Assembly (NCBI RefSeq): GCF_026421305.1
Contig: NZ_JAPJBQ010000012.1
Span: forward strand, 1-64,000
Reading direction: 5' to 3'
Length of the DNA: 64,000 nucleotides
Source: Dyella silvae
Lineage (GTDB): Bacteria; Pseudomonadota; Gammaproteobacteria; Xanthomonadales; Rhodanobacteraceae
Shown: positions 1-8,842 of the stretch, piece by piece
Position numbering within the stretch: position 1 is the first letter of the stretch
Layout of the letters: every line of letters starts with the position of its first letter
Program-made: the position numbers and the translations under genes
Notes under the pieces: generated by a model
The model's input: only the letters and a program-made list of their open reading frames with translations
Told to the model about the DNA's origin: nothing
Databases searched by the model: none

Positions 1-129
1 CGCTTCACAACAGCCGAATGGCTGGTCATCCAGTGCCTGAAAGCAAAGACACTGGATGACCAGCCATTCGGCTGTTGTGAAGCGCTTCCCGCCTTCGCGG
101 GAATGACGAGCAAAATCAGAACGTCCCTA
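1..129. repeat. Palindromic dispersed repeat with a MITE-like right end
   Basis: Bases 1-35 and 50-84 are a perfect 35-bp inverted repeat around a 14-nt loop, so the transcript of either strand would fold into one long hairpin. It is followed by a small hairpin (GCTTCCCGCC / GGCGGGAA-type) and, at 114-127, by TCAGA-C-TCCC then TA. That end matches the right end of the MITE-like element at 15384-15670. A degenerate copy of one arm lies at 28554-28587. The element is probably cut by the window edge. Non-coding. Confidence 0.75.
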
Positions 130-134
130 AGAAT

Positions 135-154
135 TAATGGGTCAGAGTGCTTTT
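135..154 (+). repeat. GGGTCAGAGTGC motif, copy 1
   Basis: A short motif GGGTCAGAGTGCTTTT that recurs at 384-400 and, in degenerate form (TAGGGGCAGAGCGC on the minus strand), at 435-448. The copies bracket the place where two neighbouring genes lose their natural ends, which suggests they are ends or scars of a small mobile repeat. The mobility is inference; the repetition is seen directly. Confidence 0.5.
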
Positions 155-241
155 TGGTCCGATGAATCTCGCTGTGGCAACCTGGAAAGCAGCCTGACTC
201 CATTTTTCTCGCTACAGCACCCAGGAAAGGAAAGCTGATCG

Positions 242-379
242 ATGAGTACATCTGCTTTGGTACTGACGCTCTTCATTGCATGGGCACTTTTCCTGCTCGT
301 GCTCATGGAGATCATCCGCTCTTACCTGGTCGTTTCGGGGCAGGCCAGGTCCAATGAGTTCACGCCGGACAACGCAGAA
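242..379 (+). pseudogene. N-terminal fragment of a MAPEG-family membrane protein
   Basis: The frame opens at ATG 242 after a good ribosome site (AAAGGAAAG at 228-236). Its first ~45 residues form one hydrophobic helix followed by MEIIRSYLVVSGQ and NEFTPDN, which resembles the start of MAPEG proteins (membrane-associated eicosanoid/glutathione metabolism, normally ~130 residues and four helices). After the codons for FTPDNAE the frame runs into the repeat motif at 384-400 and the rest (to a stop at 524-526) has no MAPEG character. The remaining three helices are absent from this window. I read it as a gene cut by a repeat insertion or deletion. The family call is from remembered sequence pattern, not a search. 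Confidence 0.55.
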
Positions 380-383
380 ATAA

Positions 384-448
384 GGGGTCAGAGTGCTTTT
401 CTGCTCGATAGCTTTTGCCTGGTCAATCAGGAATGCGCTCTGCCCCTA
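384..448. repeat. Facing GGGTCAGAGTG-type motifs at a gene junction
   Basis: One motif copy on the plus strand (384-400) faces a degenerate copy on the minus strand (435-448). The plus copy lies where the MAPEG fragment stops resembling its family; the minus copy forms the last few codons of the alpha/beta hydrolase. Together they look like the scar of a small element. Confidence 0.4.
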
Positions 449-1373
449 TTTTTGCTTCCAGGAAATGGCCAACAAGACTGGCAACGGTGTCAGGTGCGTC
501 CAGCGTCGCGAAATGCGTTGAATTGAGGATGTGAACTTCTGCATTTGGCACGGTTCGCTTGTACGCATAAGCGCCAGGCGTGGTGAAGAACTTGTCCTGG
601 TTGCCCCATAGCACGAGCACCGGCACGTTCAGGCGGCTAAGCAACGACTGCCATTCCGGATAGTGCTTCACGTTGGTTCCATAGTCGTACCAGAGGTCGT
701 TGCGGGCATCGATGACTCCCGGGCGTTGTACGGCCGCCACCATTTGCATCAGCGCATCTGGGCCGGCATGGTCTTCGTCGCTCCCATGTTCGAACGTTGG
801 ATAGCCGAGTGACCGGACGTAGTCGGCGCGGCGCTTATCCACGGCCGGATTGCGATGGTCCCAGTGTTGTCTCAGTTCGCCTTCGGGATCCTGGGCACTG
901 GGGAATCCGTCCAGATGGATGACGCCGTTCTGCACCATCACGGCGGTGATGGCCGTGGGATGAAGTGCCATCAGGCGGAAGCCGACGGGCACGCCGTAGT
1001 CCTGCATGTAAAGGCTGAATCGCGTTATCCCGCGCGCTTTCAGAAAGTCATCGACGGTTTGTGCGACGTGATCGAAGGTATAGGCATAGGCGTGGTGATC
1101 GGGCGCGTCGGAGTAACCGAATGAGGGGTAGTCCATGGCGATAACGTGCAGGTGCTGCGTGTTCGCCAATGTCTCCATGACCTGCACATACATGATCGAC
1201 GAGAGCGGATTGCCATGGAGGAACACGACCGTCGGCGCGTGCGGGTCCCCGCCTTCCCGGTAGAAAATCTGCATGCCGTCGACCGGCTGCCACCCTTCGC
1301 GCAACGCCTCGGAACGCGCAGGGAAGGACACCAGACAAAACAGCAACAGAGAGATCAGGCCGAGAGGTCGCAT
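423..1373 (-). CDS. Exported alpha/beta hydrolase (haloalkane dehalogenase / epoxide hydrolase type)
   Basis: A 316-residue protein if translation starts at ATG 1373, chosen because it begins directly with a signal peptide (LGLISLLLFCLVSFPARS) and has GGAG just upstream; the longer open frame adds 83 unlikely residues. HGNPLSS (53-59) gives the oxyanion loop, Asp125 in YMQDYGVPVG sits at the nucleophile elbow, and His287 in STHFATLD is the catalytic base. An Asp nucleophile is known from haloalkane dehalogenases and epoxide hydrolases, so the product should be a periplasmic C-halogen or epoxide hydrolase, substrate unknown. The last residues are encoded by a repeat motif (435-448), so the C-terminus may not be the original one. 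It is divergent from the LysR gene at 1552, which probably controls it. Confidence 0.8.
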   Translation of the reverse strand: MRPLGLISLLLFCLVSFPARSEALREGWQPVDGMQIFYREGGDPHAPTVVFLHGNPLSSIMYVQVMETLANTQHLHVIAMDYPSFGYSDAPDHHAYAYTFDHVAQTVDDFLKARGITRFSLYMQDYGVPVGFRLMALHPTAITAVMVQNGVIHLDGFPSAQDPEGELRQHWDHRNPAVDKRRADYVRSLGYPTFEHGSDEDHAGPDALMQMVAAVQRPGVIDARNDLWYDYGTNVKHYPEWQSLLSRLNVPVLVLWGNQDKFFTTPGAYAYKRTVPNAEVHILNSTHFATLDAPDTVASLVGHFLEAKIGAERIPD

Positions 1374-1551
1374 ATAGGCTCCATGCGTTACAAAGGTTAG
1401 CCGGGCAAGCACGCACCACCGCCCGGCGGGCCGCGGCGGGAGAGCAAGGAAGGTTGCCCGGAGGCTGCAGTTAGTATTGGCGCGGCGCGAAAGGTCGTAC
1501 ATCGCTATTTCTTCAATCGCGGTTGAGCAGGATTCAACGCAAGGAACCCCC

Positions 1552-2436
1552 ATGGCCCAAAGTCTTCCGCCCATGCATACGCTGAGAACCTTCGAGAGCG
1601 TTGGCCGGTTACGCAGCTTCACCGGTGCGGCGGAAGAGCTTCACCTCACGGTGAGTGCGGTCAGCCATCAGATCCGCGCACTGGAAACGTTCTATGGCAT
1701 GCGGCTGCTCCAGCGCGGGCATCGCGACGTGACTTTGACCAAAAGTGGCGAGTTGCTCTGGCAGGTGGTGGAAGAGTTGCTCGATAAACTCACCTCTGTC
1801 GGGCGGGTGCTGCGCACCCAGCCGACCAACCGTCTTTCGCTCAGTGCGCCGCCGTCGTTCGTCAGCCGCTGGCTGATGCCAAGGCTGGGCGGGTTTCTCG
1901 ATGCGCACCCGGAGATTGATTTCACGTTGCAAGCGACGACGGACCTTGTCGATCTGGAGAACGACGAGGTGGATCTGGCCATCCGCTACGGCGAAGGAAA
2001 CTGGCCGGGGTTGCATGGAGAGAAGCTGCTTGAGGAGACATTGTTTCCCGTGGCGTCGCCTGCCTATCTCGACAAATGGGGCATTCGCGATACGGAGGAC
2101 CTGGGCAAGGGTGTCCTTCTTCGCGATGATTTCTTTGGTTGGGATGCCTGGTTCGGCCAAATGGGTGTGACGGGAGTCGCCAGGCCCACGGGCCCTGTCT
2201 ACAGCGATTCCTCCCTGCTGTTGCAGGCGGCCGAAGAGGGCCATGGCATTGCCCTTGGCCGTAGCGTGCTCGTGGAGACCGCACTTGCCAGCGGAAGGCT
2301 TGCACGTGCGGGATCAACGTCGCTGAAAGGGGAAGGTAGCTACTACCTGGTGCGCTCGATGACGATGCAGAACAGCGCCACGGTGGAACTGTTTCGGGCG
2401 TGGCTGTTTGGGCAGGCGCAGCGCGAACACCTCTGA
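1552..2436 (+). CDS. LysR-family transcriptional regulator (GcvA type)
   Basis: A 294-residue protein starting at ATG 1552 with AAGGA eight bases upstream. The N-terminal winged helix-turn-helix has the usual FTGAAEELHLTVSAVSHQI recognition segment and is followed by a periplasmic-binding-like effector domain (LSAPPSFVSRWLMPRL, then DLAIRYGEG). This pattern matches the GcvA/AmpR branch. It is transcribed away from the exported hydrolase, with a 178-bp shared intergenic space at 1374-1551, the usual layout of a LysR gene and its target. The effector is unknown. Confidence 0.88.
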   Translation: MAQSLPPMHTLRTFESVGRLRSFTGAAEELHLTVSAVSHQIRALETFYGMRLLQRGHRDVTLTKSGELLWQVVEELLDKLTSVGRVLRTQPTNRLSLSAPPSFVSRWLMPRLGGFLDAHPEIDFTLQATTDLVDLENDEVDLAIRYGEGNWPGLHGEKLLEETLFPVASPAYLDKWGIRDTEDLGKGVLLRDDFFGWDAWFGQMGVTGVARPTGPVYSDSSLLLQAAEEGHGIALGRSVLVETALASGRLARAGSTSLKGEGSYYLVRSMTMQNSATVELFRAWLFGQAQREHL

Positions 2437-2821
2437 TTGTCTGGCTGACGCCAGACACGCCTCCCTTCGGCTTAAGGCGGGCAACGTGTGCATGGTCAGC
2501 CTCCAAGGGGATGGAGCATGACCGGGCATAAACGGGTACTCCAGGCGCGCGCAAGAATTAGCGCGATCCCCTTTTCTGCTTTTCCCTTCGGCGTGATGTA
2601 ACAGCGCCAGCTCCGGGCTCGTGGTGCCAGGGCACCGCGGGCTCGCCAGGGCGGCCTCGTCCCGCAGGCCACCGCCCGGTTCGCACATTCTTGCGTCTAA
2701 CTTGCGCCAGTCATTCGCTAAGCTTAAGCGAAACCTTCGTTCAGGCTGCCGTTTCATGCCGGAACAGCCATAGCCTAAGCAGCTGTTTCTGTTGAAACTT
2801 ACACAAAGCTTACAAAAATCG
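2437..2821. other. Intergenic region, possibly a dispersed non-coding repeat
   Basis: No gene I can support. A 147-codon minus-strand frame overlaps the 3' end of the LysR gene and has a poor, low-complexity composition. The DNA from about 2440 to 2720 has the look of sequences that recur in related genomes as spurious small ORFs, but that is memory and not evidence from the window. Confidence 0.3.
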
Positions 2822-2851
2822 TTGACTTTCAGCGGCGGCGACCTCTAGGTT
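2822..2851 (+). promoter_or_regulatory. Candidate sigma-70 promoter of the TonB-dependent receptor
   Basis: TTGACT at 2822-2827 and TAGGTT at 2846-2851 with an 18-bp spacer. The match is good at -35 and moderate at -10, and the position leaves a ~160-nt leader before the receptor's start codon. Confidence 0.4.
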
Positions 2852-3014
2852 CGTGAAGGGTTGCAGGGGGAGTCCGCAATTTCCTGCTGATTCATCGCTT
2901 TACGGAACCGCCTTCACAGGCGGCGCCGCGGGGATCCGTGTGCCCAAGAAAAGGCCAGGAGGACGCCTGGCCCTCACTTCATCCATTGATCACGTCGTTA
3001 GGGGAGCAAAAAGC

Positions 3015-5903
3015 GTGAAGCACTTCGAAAACAGCAAGCTGTCGGTAGCCGTTCGACTCGGCCTCGCGATGGGCGCACTCGCCGTCGCAGGTTCCGCCTT
3101 TGCGCAGGATGCCGGTGGCACCCAGGCCAATCCGGATTCAGCCAAGAAGCTTGAAACCATCACGGTCACCGGATCGCGCATCCGCAGCGTGGACGTGGAA
3201 ACCGCCCAGCCGGTCATCACTCTGTCGCAGGCCGACATCCAGAAGACCGGCCTTACCAATGTCGGCGACATCCTGCAGAACCTCACCATCACCGGGCAGC
3301 CCACCTTCAGCAAGGCAGCGGTGCTGACCAGCAACACCGAGGAAGGCGGCCAGTACGTCAACCTGTACAACCTCGGCGAAAACCGCACCCTGGTGCTGGT
3401 GAACGGCAAGCGCTGGATGACCAGCCTCAATGGCTACACCGACGTTTCCACCGTTCCGGCTGCGCTGATCGACCGCATCGAAATCCTCAAGGACGGTGCT
3501 TCTTCGATTTACGGTTCCGATGCTGTCGCCGGCGTCGTCAACATCATCCTCAAGGATCACTTCAACGGCGCTGCGGTAAGCGGCCAGATCGGCGAGAACG
3601 AGGGTGGCGATGGTACGCAGCAGGCGTATTCGTTCACCGTAGGCAACAGCACGGACAAGTCTTCGATCGTGTTCGCCGCGACGTACAACAAAACCGGCAC
3701 GGTGTGGGCGAAGGATCGTGACATCACCAAGTACACCTATGGTCCGTCCTTCCCGGACGCGGGCTACAGTGCCACGGGGCCCTGGGGCCGCTTCAGCTAC
3801 AACGGCCACAGCTATGTGCTCAACCACACAGGCAATCCGAATCAGATCGGCACGGGCGCCGATGCGACCCAGTTGAGCAACTATCACGTCGGCGTGCAGG
3901 ACAACGATTACTTCAACGCCACCAATCAGATGATGGAGCAGCTGCCGACTGAGCTGAAGTCCATCTTCACCGAAGCCAGCTACAACCTCACCGACAACGT
4001 GACGTTCAAGGCCACCGGCATGTATGCCGAGCGCAATTCGTCAACCCAGGTGGCCGGCTACCCGCTCAACAGCAACAGCCAGCCGGGCTTCCCCGTCTTC
4101 ATCAGCGGCGAGAGCTACTACAACCCGGTGCCGGGCCAGGATCTGACGTTCGCGCGCCGTATCACCGAGCTGCCGCGCGTGACGAGCGAAAGCGCGAAGT
4201 CGCTGCACTTGGATGCCGGCTTTGAAGGCAACTTCGAGTTTCTCGACCATCCGTGGAACTGGGATGCGGGCTTCAACTACAACAAGTACGACGTCGACAC
4301 GAGCCTCACGGGCAACATCAATCTGCTGAACCTGCAGCAGGCGCTGGGTCCGTCGTTCCTCAACAGCCAGGGCGTCGTGCAGTGCGGTACCGCGGCGAAT
4401 CCGATCGCGCCGGGCCAGTGCGTGCCGTTCAACATCCTCGGCGGCCCGAGCGCTTCGAACAAGCAAGTGCTCGACTACATCATGGCGCGCGAGAACGCCA
4501 CGGCGCAGAGCGTCACCAAGGATTTCACCGCCAACGTGACCGGCGGCCTGTTCGAACTGCCGGCCGGCACGTTCAGCTTTGCGGCGGGTGTCGAGCATCG
4601 CAACAACAATGGCTATGACACGCCCGATGAAATGGCCAGCGCCGGTTACACCACCGACCTCGCCGCCGGCCCCACCCTGGGTTCGTACACCACCAACGAA
4701 GCTTACGTGGAGCTCAGCGCGCCGCTGCTGAAGGATCTGCCGGGCGCCAAGTCGCTGACGGTGGACGTAGCCACCCGCTACTCGCACTACAGCAATTTCG
4801 GCAGCACCACCAACAGCAAGTACAGCTTCACGTACGCGCCGATCGAAGACGTGATGCTGCGTGGCACCTTCGCCAAGGGCTTCCGTGCGCCGACGCTGGG
4901 TGACCTGTTTGGCGGCGGCTCGCAGACGTTCGACAATTACACCGACCCGTGCGACGCCGTGTACGGCAGCACCAGCAACCCGACCGTGGCGAAGAACTGC
5001 GCCGCCGCCGGCCTGCCGGCGAGCTTCCGCCAGACCGATCAGGCCGGCAATGCAGTGAAGGGTCCGAACCAGCAGGGATCCACGCCATTCGTGCAGGGCG
5101 CGGGCAACCAGTACTTGCAGCCGGAGCACAGCACCACCCGCACGCTCGGCCTGGTGTACAGCCCGCACTATGTCGATGGTCTGGACATGACGCTGGACTA
5201 CTACGACATCAAGATCACCAATCAGATTCAGGGGATCGACGCCAACTACGTGCTGGACCAGTGCTACCAATACTCGGTGCAGGATTTCTGCCAGGCGTTC
5301 CAGCGTGATGCCAATGGTCAGGTGGTGAGCCTGCACCGCGGCAACGCCAACCTGGGCTGGATCGAAACCACCGGTTACAACCTAGGCGTGAACTATCGCC
5401 TGCCTGCCTTCTCGTTCGGCAAGTTCGTGTTCAACATGAACGTGAACTACCTCGACGACTGGAAGCAGGCGAGCACCAACGATGCCCCGGTCATCAACTA
5501 CGCCGGCCAGTACGGCTACGCGCACTGGCGCGCAAACTTCGGCCTGGACTGGACGCTGGGCAACTGGGGCGCCAACTGGGGCATCCGCTATTACGGCTCG
5601 TTCCTCGACCAATGCTTTGATCAGCCGTCCGGCGCGCACTGCAACATGCCCAACTACACCAGCGTGAACTGGGGTTACGGCACCGGTGCCAACCGCATGG
5701 GCGCCGTGGTGTTCAACGACGCCCAGGCTCGCTACAAGCTGCCGTGGAAGGCGCAGATCGCATTCGGCATTCGCAACATCTTCGACAAGAAGCCGCCGAA
5801 CACCATCAACGCGTACACCCTCGGCTACAACTCGTCGGGCTCGCTTGATCCGACGCTGGACTTCGATCGTTACATCTACCTGCAGTACAACCAGCAGTTT
5901 TAA
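3015..5903 (+). CDS. TonB-dependent outer-membrane receptor
   Basis: A 962-residue receptor. I place the start at GTG 3015 (GGGGAGC at 3001-3007), which gives a normal signal peptide ending in AGSAFAQ; the upstream ATG adds 54 residues without export character. After the signal comes LETITVTGSRI, then a plug with the DGASSIYGSDAVAGVVNIIL segment, a long beta-barrel with many aromatic alternations and a terminal Phe (YLQYNQQF), as outer-membrane proteins end. The plug style is that of the large Xanthomonadales TBDRs for carbohydrates, peptides or other nutrients; the ligand cannot be read from sequence. The gene stands alone between a candidate promoter and a strong terminator. Confidence 0.92.
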   Translation: MKHFENSKLSVAVRLGLAMGALAVAGSAFAQDAGGTQANPDSAKKLETITVTGSRIRSVDVETAQPVITLSQADIQKTGLTNVGDILQNLTITGQPTFSKAAVLTSNTEEGGQYVNLYNLGENRTLVLVNGKRWMTSLNGYTDVSTVPAALIDRIEILKDGASSIYGSDAVAGVVNIILKDHFNGAAVSGQIGENEGGDGTQQAYSFTVGNSTDKSSIVFAATYNKTGTVWAKDRDITKYTYGPSFPDAGYSATGPWGRFSYNGHSYVLNHTGNPNQIGTGADATQLSNYHVGVQDNDYFNATNQMMEQLPTELKSIFTEASYNLTDNVTFKATGMYAERNSSTQVAGYPLNSNSQPGFPVFISGESYYNPVPGQDLTFARRITELPRVTSESAKSLHLDAGFEGNFEFLDHPWNWDAGFNYNKYDVDTSLTGNINLLNLQQALGPSFLNSQGVVQCGTAANPIAPGQCVPFNILGGPSASNKQVLDYIMARENATAQSVTKDFTANVTGGLFELPAGTFSFAAGVEHRNNNGYDTPDEMASAGYTTDLAAGPTLGSYTTNEAYVELSAPLLKDLPGAKSLTVDVATRYSHYSNFGSTTNSKYSFTYAPIEDVMLRGTFAKGFRAPTLGDLFGGGSQTFDNYTDPCDAVYGSTSNPTVAKNCAAAGLPASFRQTDQAGNAVKGPNQQGSTPFVQGAGNQYLQPEHSTTRTLGLVYSPHYVDGLDMTLDYYDIKITNQIQGIDANYVLDQCYQYSVQDFCQAFQRDANGQVVSLHRGNANLGWIETTGYNLGVNYRLPAFSFGKFVFNMNVNYLDDWKQASTNDAPVINYAGQYGYAHWRANFGLDWTLGNWGANWGIRYYGSFLDQCFDQPSGAHCNMPNYTSVNWGYGTGANRMGAVVFNDAQARYKLPWKAQIAFGIRNIFDKKPPNTINAYTLGYNSSGSLDPTLDFDRYIYLQYNQQF

Positions 5904-5934
5904 CGAAGTAGTTGCACCCTCCCAGCTGTAATTT

Positions 5935-5969
5935 GCCGGAGCACCGCAAGGCGCTCCGGCCTTTTTTTT
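5935..5969 (+). terminator. Rho-independent terminator after the TBDR gene
   Basis: GCCGGAGC (5935-5942) pairs with GCTCCGGC (5953-5960) and is followed by eight T residues. It lies 32 bp after the receptor stop codon. Confidence 0.9.
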
Positions 5970-6190
5970 GGGCCAGTTGGGCATGGTGCAGCGAAGATGG
6001 ATGTACAGCAGATGTTCGCCGCGCGGGACAGGCGCGTTGACGTTGTCACACTGCCTGTCGCGTTGCCGTAAAAGTGGCCAGGCGATTTCGGCAATGCTTT
6101 GGGTTGATCCTTTCACATGGCGGATTGATAGAGTTCGACGACGCGCCCGGACGTGTTATTTCCTTCCCGATTGGCTTCCTCAGGGAGCGC
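5970..6190. other. Intergenic stretch without recognised features
   Basis: Between the terminator at 5935-5969 and the small frame ending at 6191. I see no gene, clear repeat or structured RNA here. Confidence 0.5.
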
Positions 6191-6400
6191 CTAGTCGCCA
6201 CCGAAAGTGGAAGAGAGAGAGTCGTCGGTGTGCGACGGTGGATGATCATTGTCGAATGGCATCAGGTTCATCACTTCATCGATCACACTGACATCATCGA
6301 CGCAGATGCTCCATGCCATGTAGTCGTATGCCGAAAGAAGAAGGACCGAGGCCGCAAACACGGGGGCGCTTGGCATCCAGCCCGGACGTTTGATCGCCAT
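6191..6400 (-). CDS. Hypothetical small membrane protein
   Basis: A 69-codon frame 26 bp downstream of, and in the same direction as, the aldehyde dehydrogenase. GGGAAG lies about eight bases before its ATG. Residues 9-32 form one hydrophobic segment (SAPVFAASVLLLSAYDYMAW); the rest is acidic and polar. I do not recognise a family. The support is only the start context, the operon-like spacing and the single membrane segment. Confidence 0.4.
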   Translation of the reverse strand: MAIKRPGWMPSAPVFAASVLLLSAYDYMAWSICVDDVSVIDEVMNLMPFDNDHPPSHTDDSLSSTFGGD

Positions 6401-6426
6401 GAGGTTACTTCCCGGATGCGCCTTTT

Positions 6427-7992
6427 CTACTGGCCATCCACTAGTCGTGGAATGCCCAACGGATTCGCTTCGCGGAGCGGCTCGGGCAAGAGTGCGTCGG
6501 GAAAGCCCTGATAACTCACGGGCCGCAGGAAGCGTTCAATCGATGTCATTCCGACCGATGTGAACCGACTGTCGGATGTAGCCGGGAACGGGCCACCGTG
6601 GATCGAGGCAAAGGAGACCTCCTGCGGATGAGAGAACGCATTGACAACCACGCGCCCGGTACGGCGTTCCAGCTGGGGAAGAAGGCGGCGCGCAAGCGGC
6701 ATGTCCTCCGGCTCCAGGTGCATCGTGGCGGAGAGCTGTCCGCGTAGGGCGCGTGCTATGGCAAGCAGTTCTTCCGCATTGTCTGCTTTTACGAGCAAGG
6801 CGGATGGACCAAACACTTCGTCCGCCAACACGGGGTTCGCCAGGAACTCGGCACCGTCCACTTCCCAAAGCATGGACTGTCCATCAAGCGATGCGTTCGG
6901 TTCGCCACCTTCCGCGATGCGGTGGGCGCCGGCACTCTCCAGTTTGTCCAAGCCGCGCACGTAAGAGGCGTGAATGCCGGGCGTGAGCATGGTGCGTGCA
7001 GGTGCCTCGCCGATGCGCTTGATCAAGGCTCGCCGCAAAACATCAAAACCTTCGCCTTGCACGCCAACGAGAATGGCGGGCTTGAGACATGCCTGCCCCA
7101 CGTTGACCAGCATGCGCTCGCCGAAGCCGTCGCCAATGGCTGCGCCCCGTGATTGCTGCGCAGAAGGCAGAACGAAGGCGGGGTTGACGCTGGTCATCTC
7201 TGTGAAAACCGGAATAGGGTCGGGGCGTAGCTGCGCGCGTCGATAGAGCGCCATGCCGCCTGCCTCCGAGCCGGTGAATGTCACCGCCCTGATCAGGGGA
7301 TGTTCGACCAACGCCTCACCGATGGCATTGCCGCTACCGCGTAGCATCGAGAAAACACCCTCGTGAAACCCGCTATCGCGAACAGCATCGCGAATAACGC
7401 GTGCCTGAATCTCTGATGCTCCAGGATGAGCGTTGTGCGCCTTGACGATAACGGTGGCTCCGGCTGCCAGCGCCGAAGCGGTGTCGCCACCGGCCACAGA
7501 GTACGAAATGGGGAAGTTGCTTGCGCCGAAGATGGCTACGGGGCCAATAGCCATCTTTTGGAGCCGATGGTCCATACGCGGCCGAGGCTGACGTTCTGGC
7601 AGTGCAGGGTCGATGGAGAGCTGGAGAAAGCGCCCCTTTCGCACGACGTCTGCGAACTGCCGGAACTGCACGCCCGCCTTCGCGGCTTCGGCTTCGAGCT
7701 GCGCCTCGGGAAGCCCAACCTCCAACGATGCCCGCGCAGCGAGTTCCTTTCGTGCGGCATCCAGATGGTCGGCAATGCGCTCAAGGAACTGCGCGCGTGC
7801 CGTCAACGATGTGTGGCTGTAACTATCAAAAGCGTCATCGGCCAGGGTGGCGGCCCGATGCACTTCCGCTAAGCCGCCGAACGCAAAATCCGGTTCGATG
7901 GGTTGGTTGGTCGCGGGATTGAGCGCCTTCATGGTGCCCTCGGTGGCCGCAACTTCGCTGGCACCGATCAAGAGGTTTCCGGTCAATTTCAT
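6427..7992 (-). CDS. Aldehyde dehydrogenase, alpha-ketoglutarate semialdehyde dehydrogenase type
   Basis: A 521-residue NAD(P)-dependent dehydrogenase. It has Asn159 in the FGASNFP motif, Glu265 in PVFTEMTSVNP and the catalytic Cys302 in GQACLKP. The PVF-EM-SVNP and KAH-AHPG signatures point to the branch that oxidises 2,5-dioxopentanoate in pentose, uronate or hydroxyproline catabolism. The catalytic loop is slightly unusual, with GQACLKP where this branch normally has GQFCTNP/GQFCTKP, so the substrate may differ. It lies 111 bp downstream of an isochorismatase-like gene in the same direction and the two are probably co-transcribed, under the divergent LysR gene at 8876. Confidence 0.87.
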   Translation of the reverse strand: MKLTGNLLIGASEVAATEGTMKALNPATNQPIEPDFAFGGLAEVHRAATLADDAFDSYSHTSLTARAQFLERIADHLDAARKELAARASLEVGLPEAQLEAEAAKAGVQFRQFADVVRKGRFLQLSIDPALPERQPRPRMDHRLQKMAIGPVAIFGASNFPISYSVAGGDTASALAAGATVIVKAHNAHPGASEIQARVIRDAVRDSGFHEGVFSMLRGSGNAIGEALVEHPLIRAVTFTGSEAGGMALYRRAQLRPDPIPVFTEMTSVNPAFVLPSAQQSRGAAIGDGFGERMLVNVGQACLKPAILVGVQGEGFDVLRRALIKRIGEAPARTMLTPGIHASYVRGLDKLESAGAHRIAEGGEPNASLDGQSMLWEVDGAEFLANPVLADEVFGPSALLVKADNAEELLAIARALRGQLSATMHLEPEDMPLARRLLPQLERRTGRVVVNAFSHPQEVSFASIHGGPFPATSDSRFTSVGMTSIERFLRPVSYQGFPDALLPEPLREANPLGIPRLVDGQ

Positions 7993-8103
7993 GATGAGTC
8001 ACCCACACATAGTCGTGGCCGAGTCGCGAAGTGCGACGCCGCCGCAGGTCTTTAAGTCGCTTGAGTTCGAAGGAGAGGAGACGTTTCAACCGTCGCCGGA
8101 CGT

Positions 8104-8727
8104 TTATGCGCCGAGGCTGGCGACCAACTCGTCCGTCGTCACAATGGCGTGGGCGAACGTGGGGCCATTCAGCTCATGGGCGGCATGCATCATTTCCGGC
8201 TTCATTGCGGCCGTCGCGTCGCGTACCAGTGTCACGTGATATCCCATTTCGCTCGCATAGCGAGCCGTGCACTCAATGCAGGTATTTGCCAGAAGGCCCG
8301 CCACGATCACGTGCGTGATGCCCTTTTGCTTGAGGCGGAAATCAAGGTCGGTATTGGCAAATCCACTGGATCCCCAGTGCTCCTGAACGATGGTGTCGCC
8401 CGCCTTGGGCGTGAAGTCCGGATGCCACTCGCCGCCCCATTCGCCACGCGCAAAGTGGTGCATCTTGAACACCTTCATCTGGTTGGGATTGGGGTGATCC
8501 CAGTCTTCGTAATCGCCAGGCTCCCAGCGGCGGTGCGGCACGAAAAACACCGGAATGTGTTGCTTGCGGACCTCGCGGTCCAGTTTGCGCAGGTTGTCGA
8601 GCAGACCTACGTCTTTAGCCACGGGCTCGATGAAGGGATAGACCTTGCCGCCTTCCGAAAGAAAATCGTTGTACGGATCCACCAACAGGTAGGCGGTGCG
8701 ATCGGCGGGATATGCGGTGGTGGACAT
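8104..8727 (-). CDS. Isochorismatase-family cysteine hydrolase
   Basis: A 207-residue protein with the isochorismatase-like fold pattern: Asp17 in LLVDPYNDF, the GSSGFANTDL segment and nucleophile Cys150 in ANTCIECTAR. In this family a D-K-C triad hydrolyses amides, ureas or vinyl ethers; here the position of the lysine (before GSSGF) holds Glu/His (QEHWGSSGF), so the enzyme belongs to a variant branch. It is the first gene of a likely operon with the aldehyde dehydrogenase and is divergent from a LysR gene, across an intergenic region holding a short palindrome. Confidence 0.82.
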   Translation of the reverse strand: MSTTAYPADRTAYLLVDPYNDFLSEGGKVYPFIEPVAKDVGLLDNLRKLDREVRKQHIPVFFVPHRRWEPGDYEDWDHPNPNQMKVFKMHHFARGEWGGEWHPDFTPKAGDTIVQEHWGSSGFANTDLDFRLKQKGITHVIVAGLLANTCIECTARYASEMGYHVTLVRDATAAMKPEMMHAAHELNGPTFAHAIVTTDELVASLGA

Positions 8728-8828
8728 GGCGTGTCTCCAAAGGGAAGAAAATGCCAGTCACTGCTACGTGGCTTTACGCTTTCGCGGGCTGGCCGGATGT
8801 GCGCAAAGCTAGACCCTTCCAGATTCGC

Positions 8829-8842
8829 CTACTAGATAGTAG
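8829..8842. promoter_or_regulatory. Candidate LysR operator
   Basis: CTACT-AGAT-AGTAG, a perfect 5-bp inverted repeat with a 4-bp spacer, lies in the 148-bp divergent region between the isochorismatase-like gene and the LysR gene, flanked by GATTCG on both sides. Position and symmetry fit an autoregulatory and target operator; binding is inference. Confidence 0.45.

Noticed and set aside
1-129. CRISPR-like repeats
   Set aside because: One palindrome with a short loop, no regular repeat-spacer series and no cas gene in the window.
2314-2757. 147-codon minus-strand frame
   Set aside because: Overlaps the LysR 3' end, has poor composition and no ribosome site; kept only as a possible dispersed non-coding repeat.
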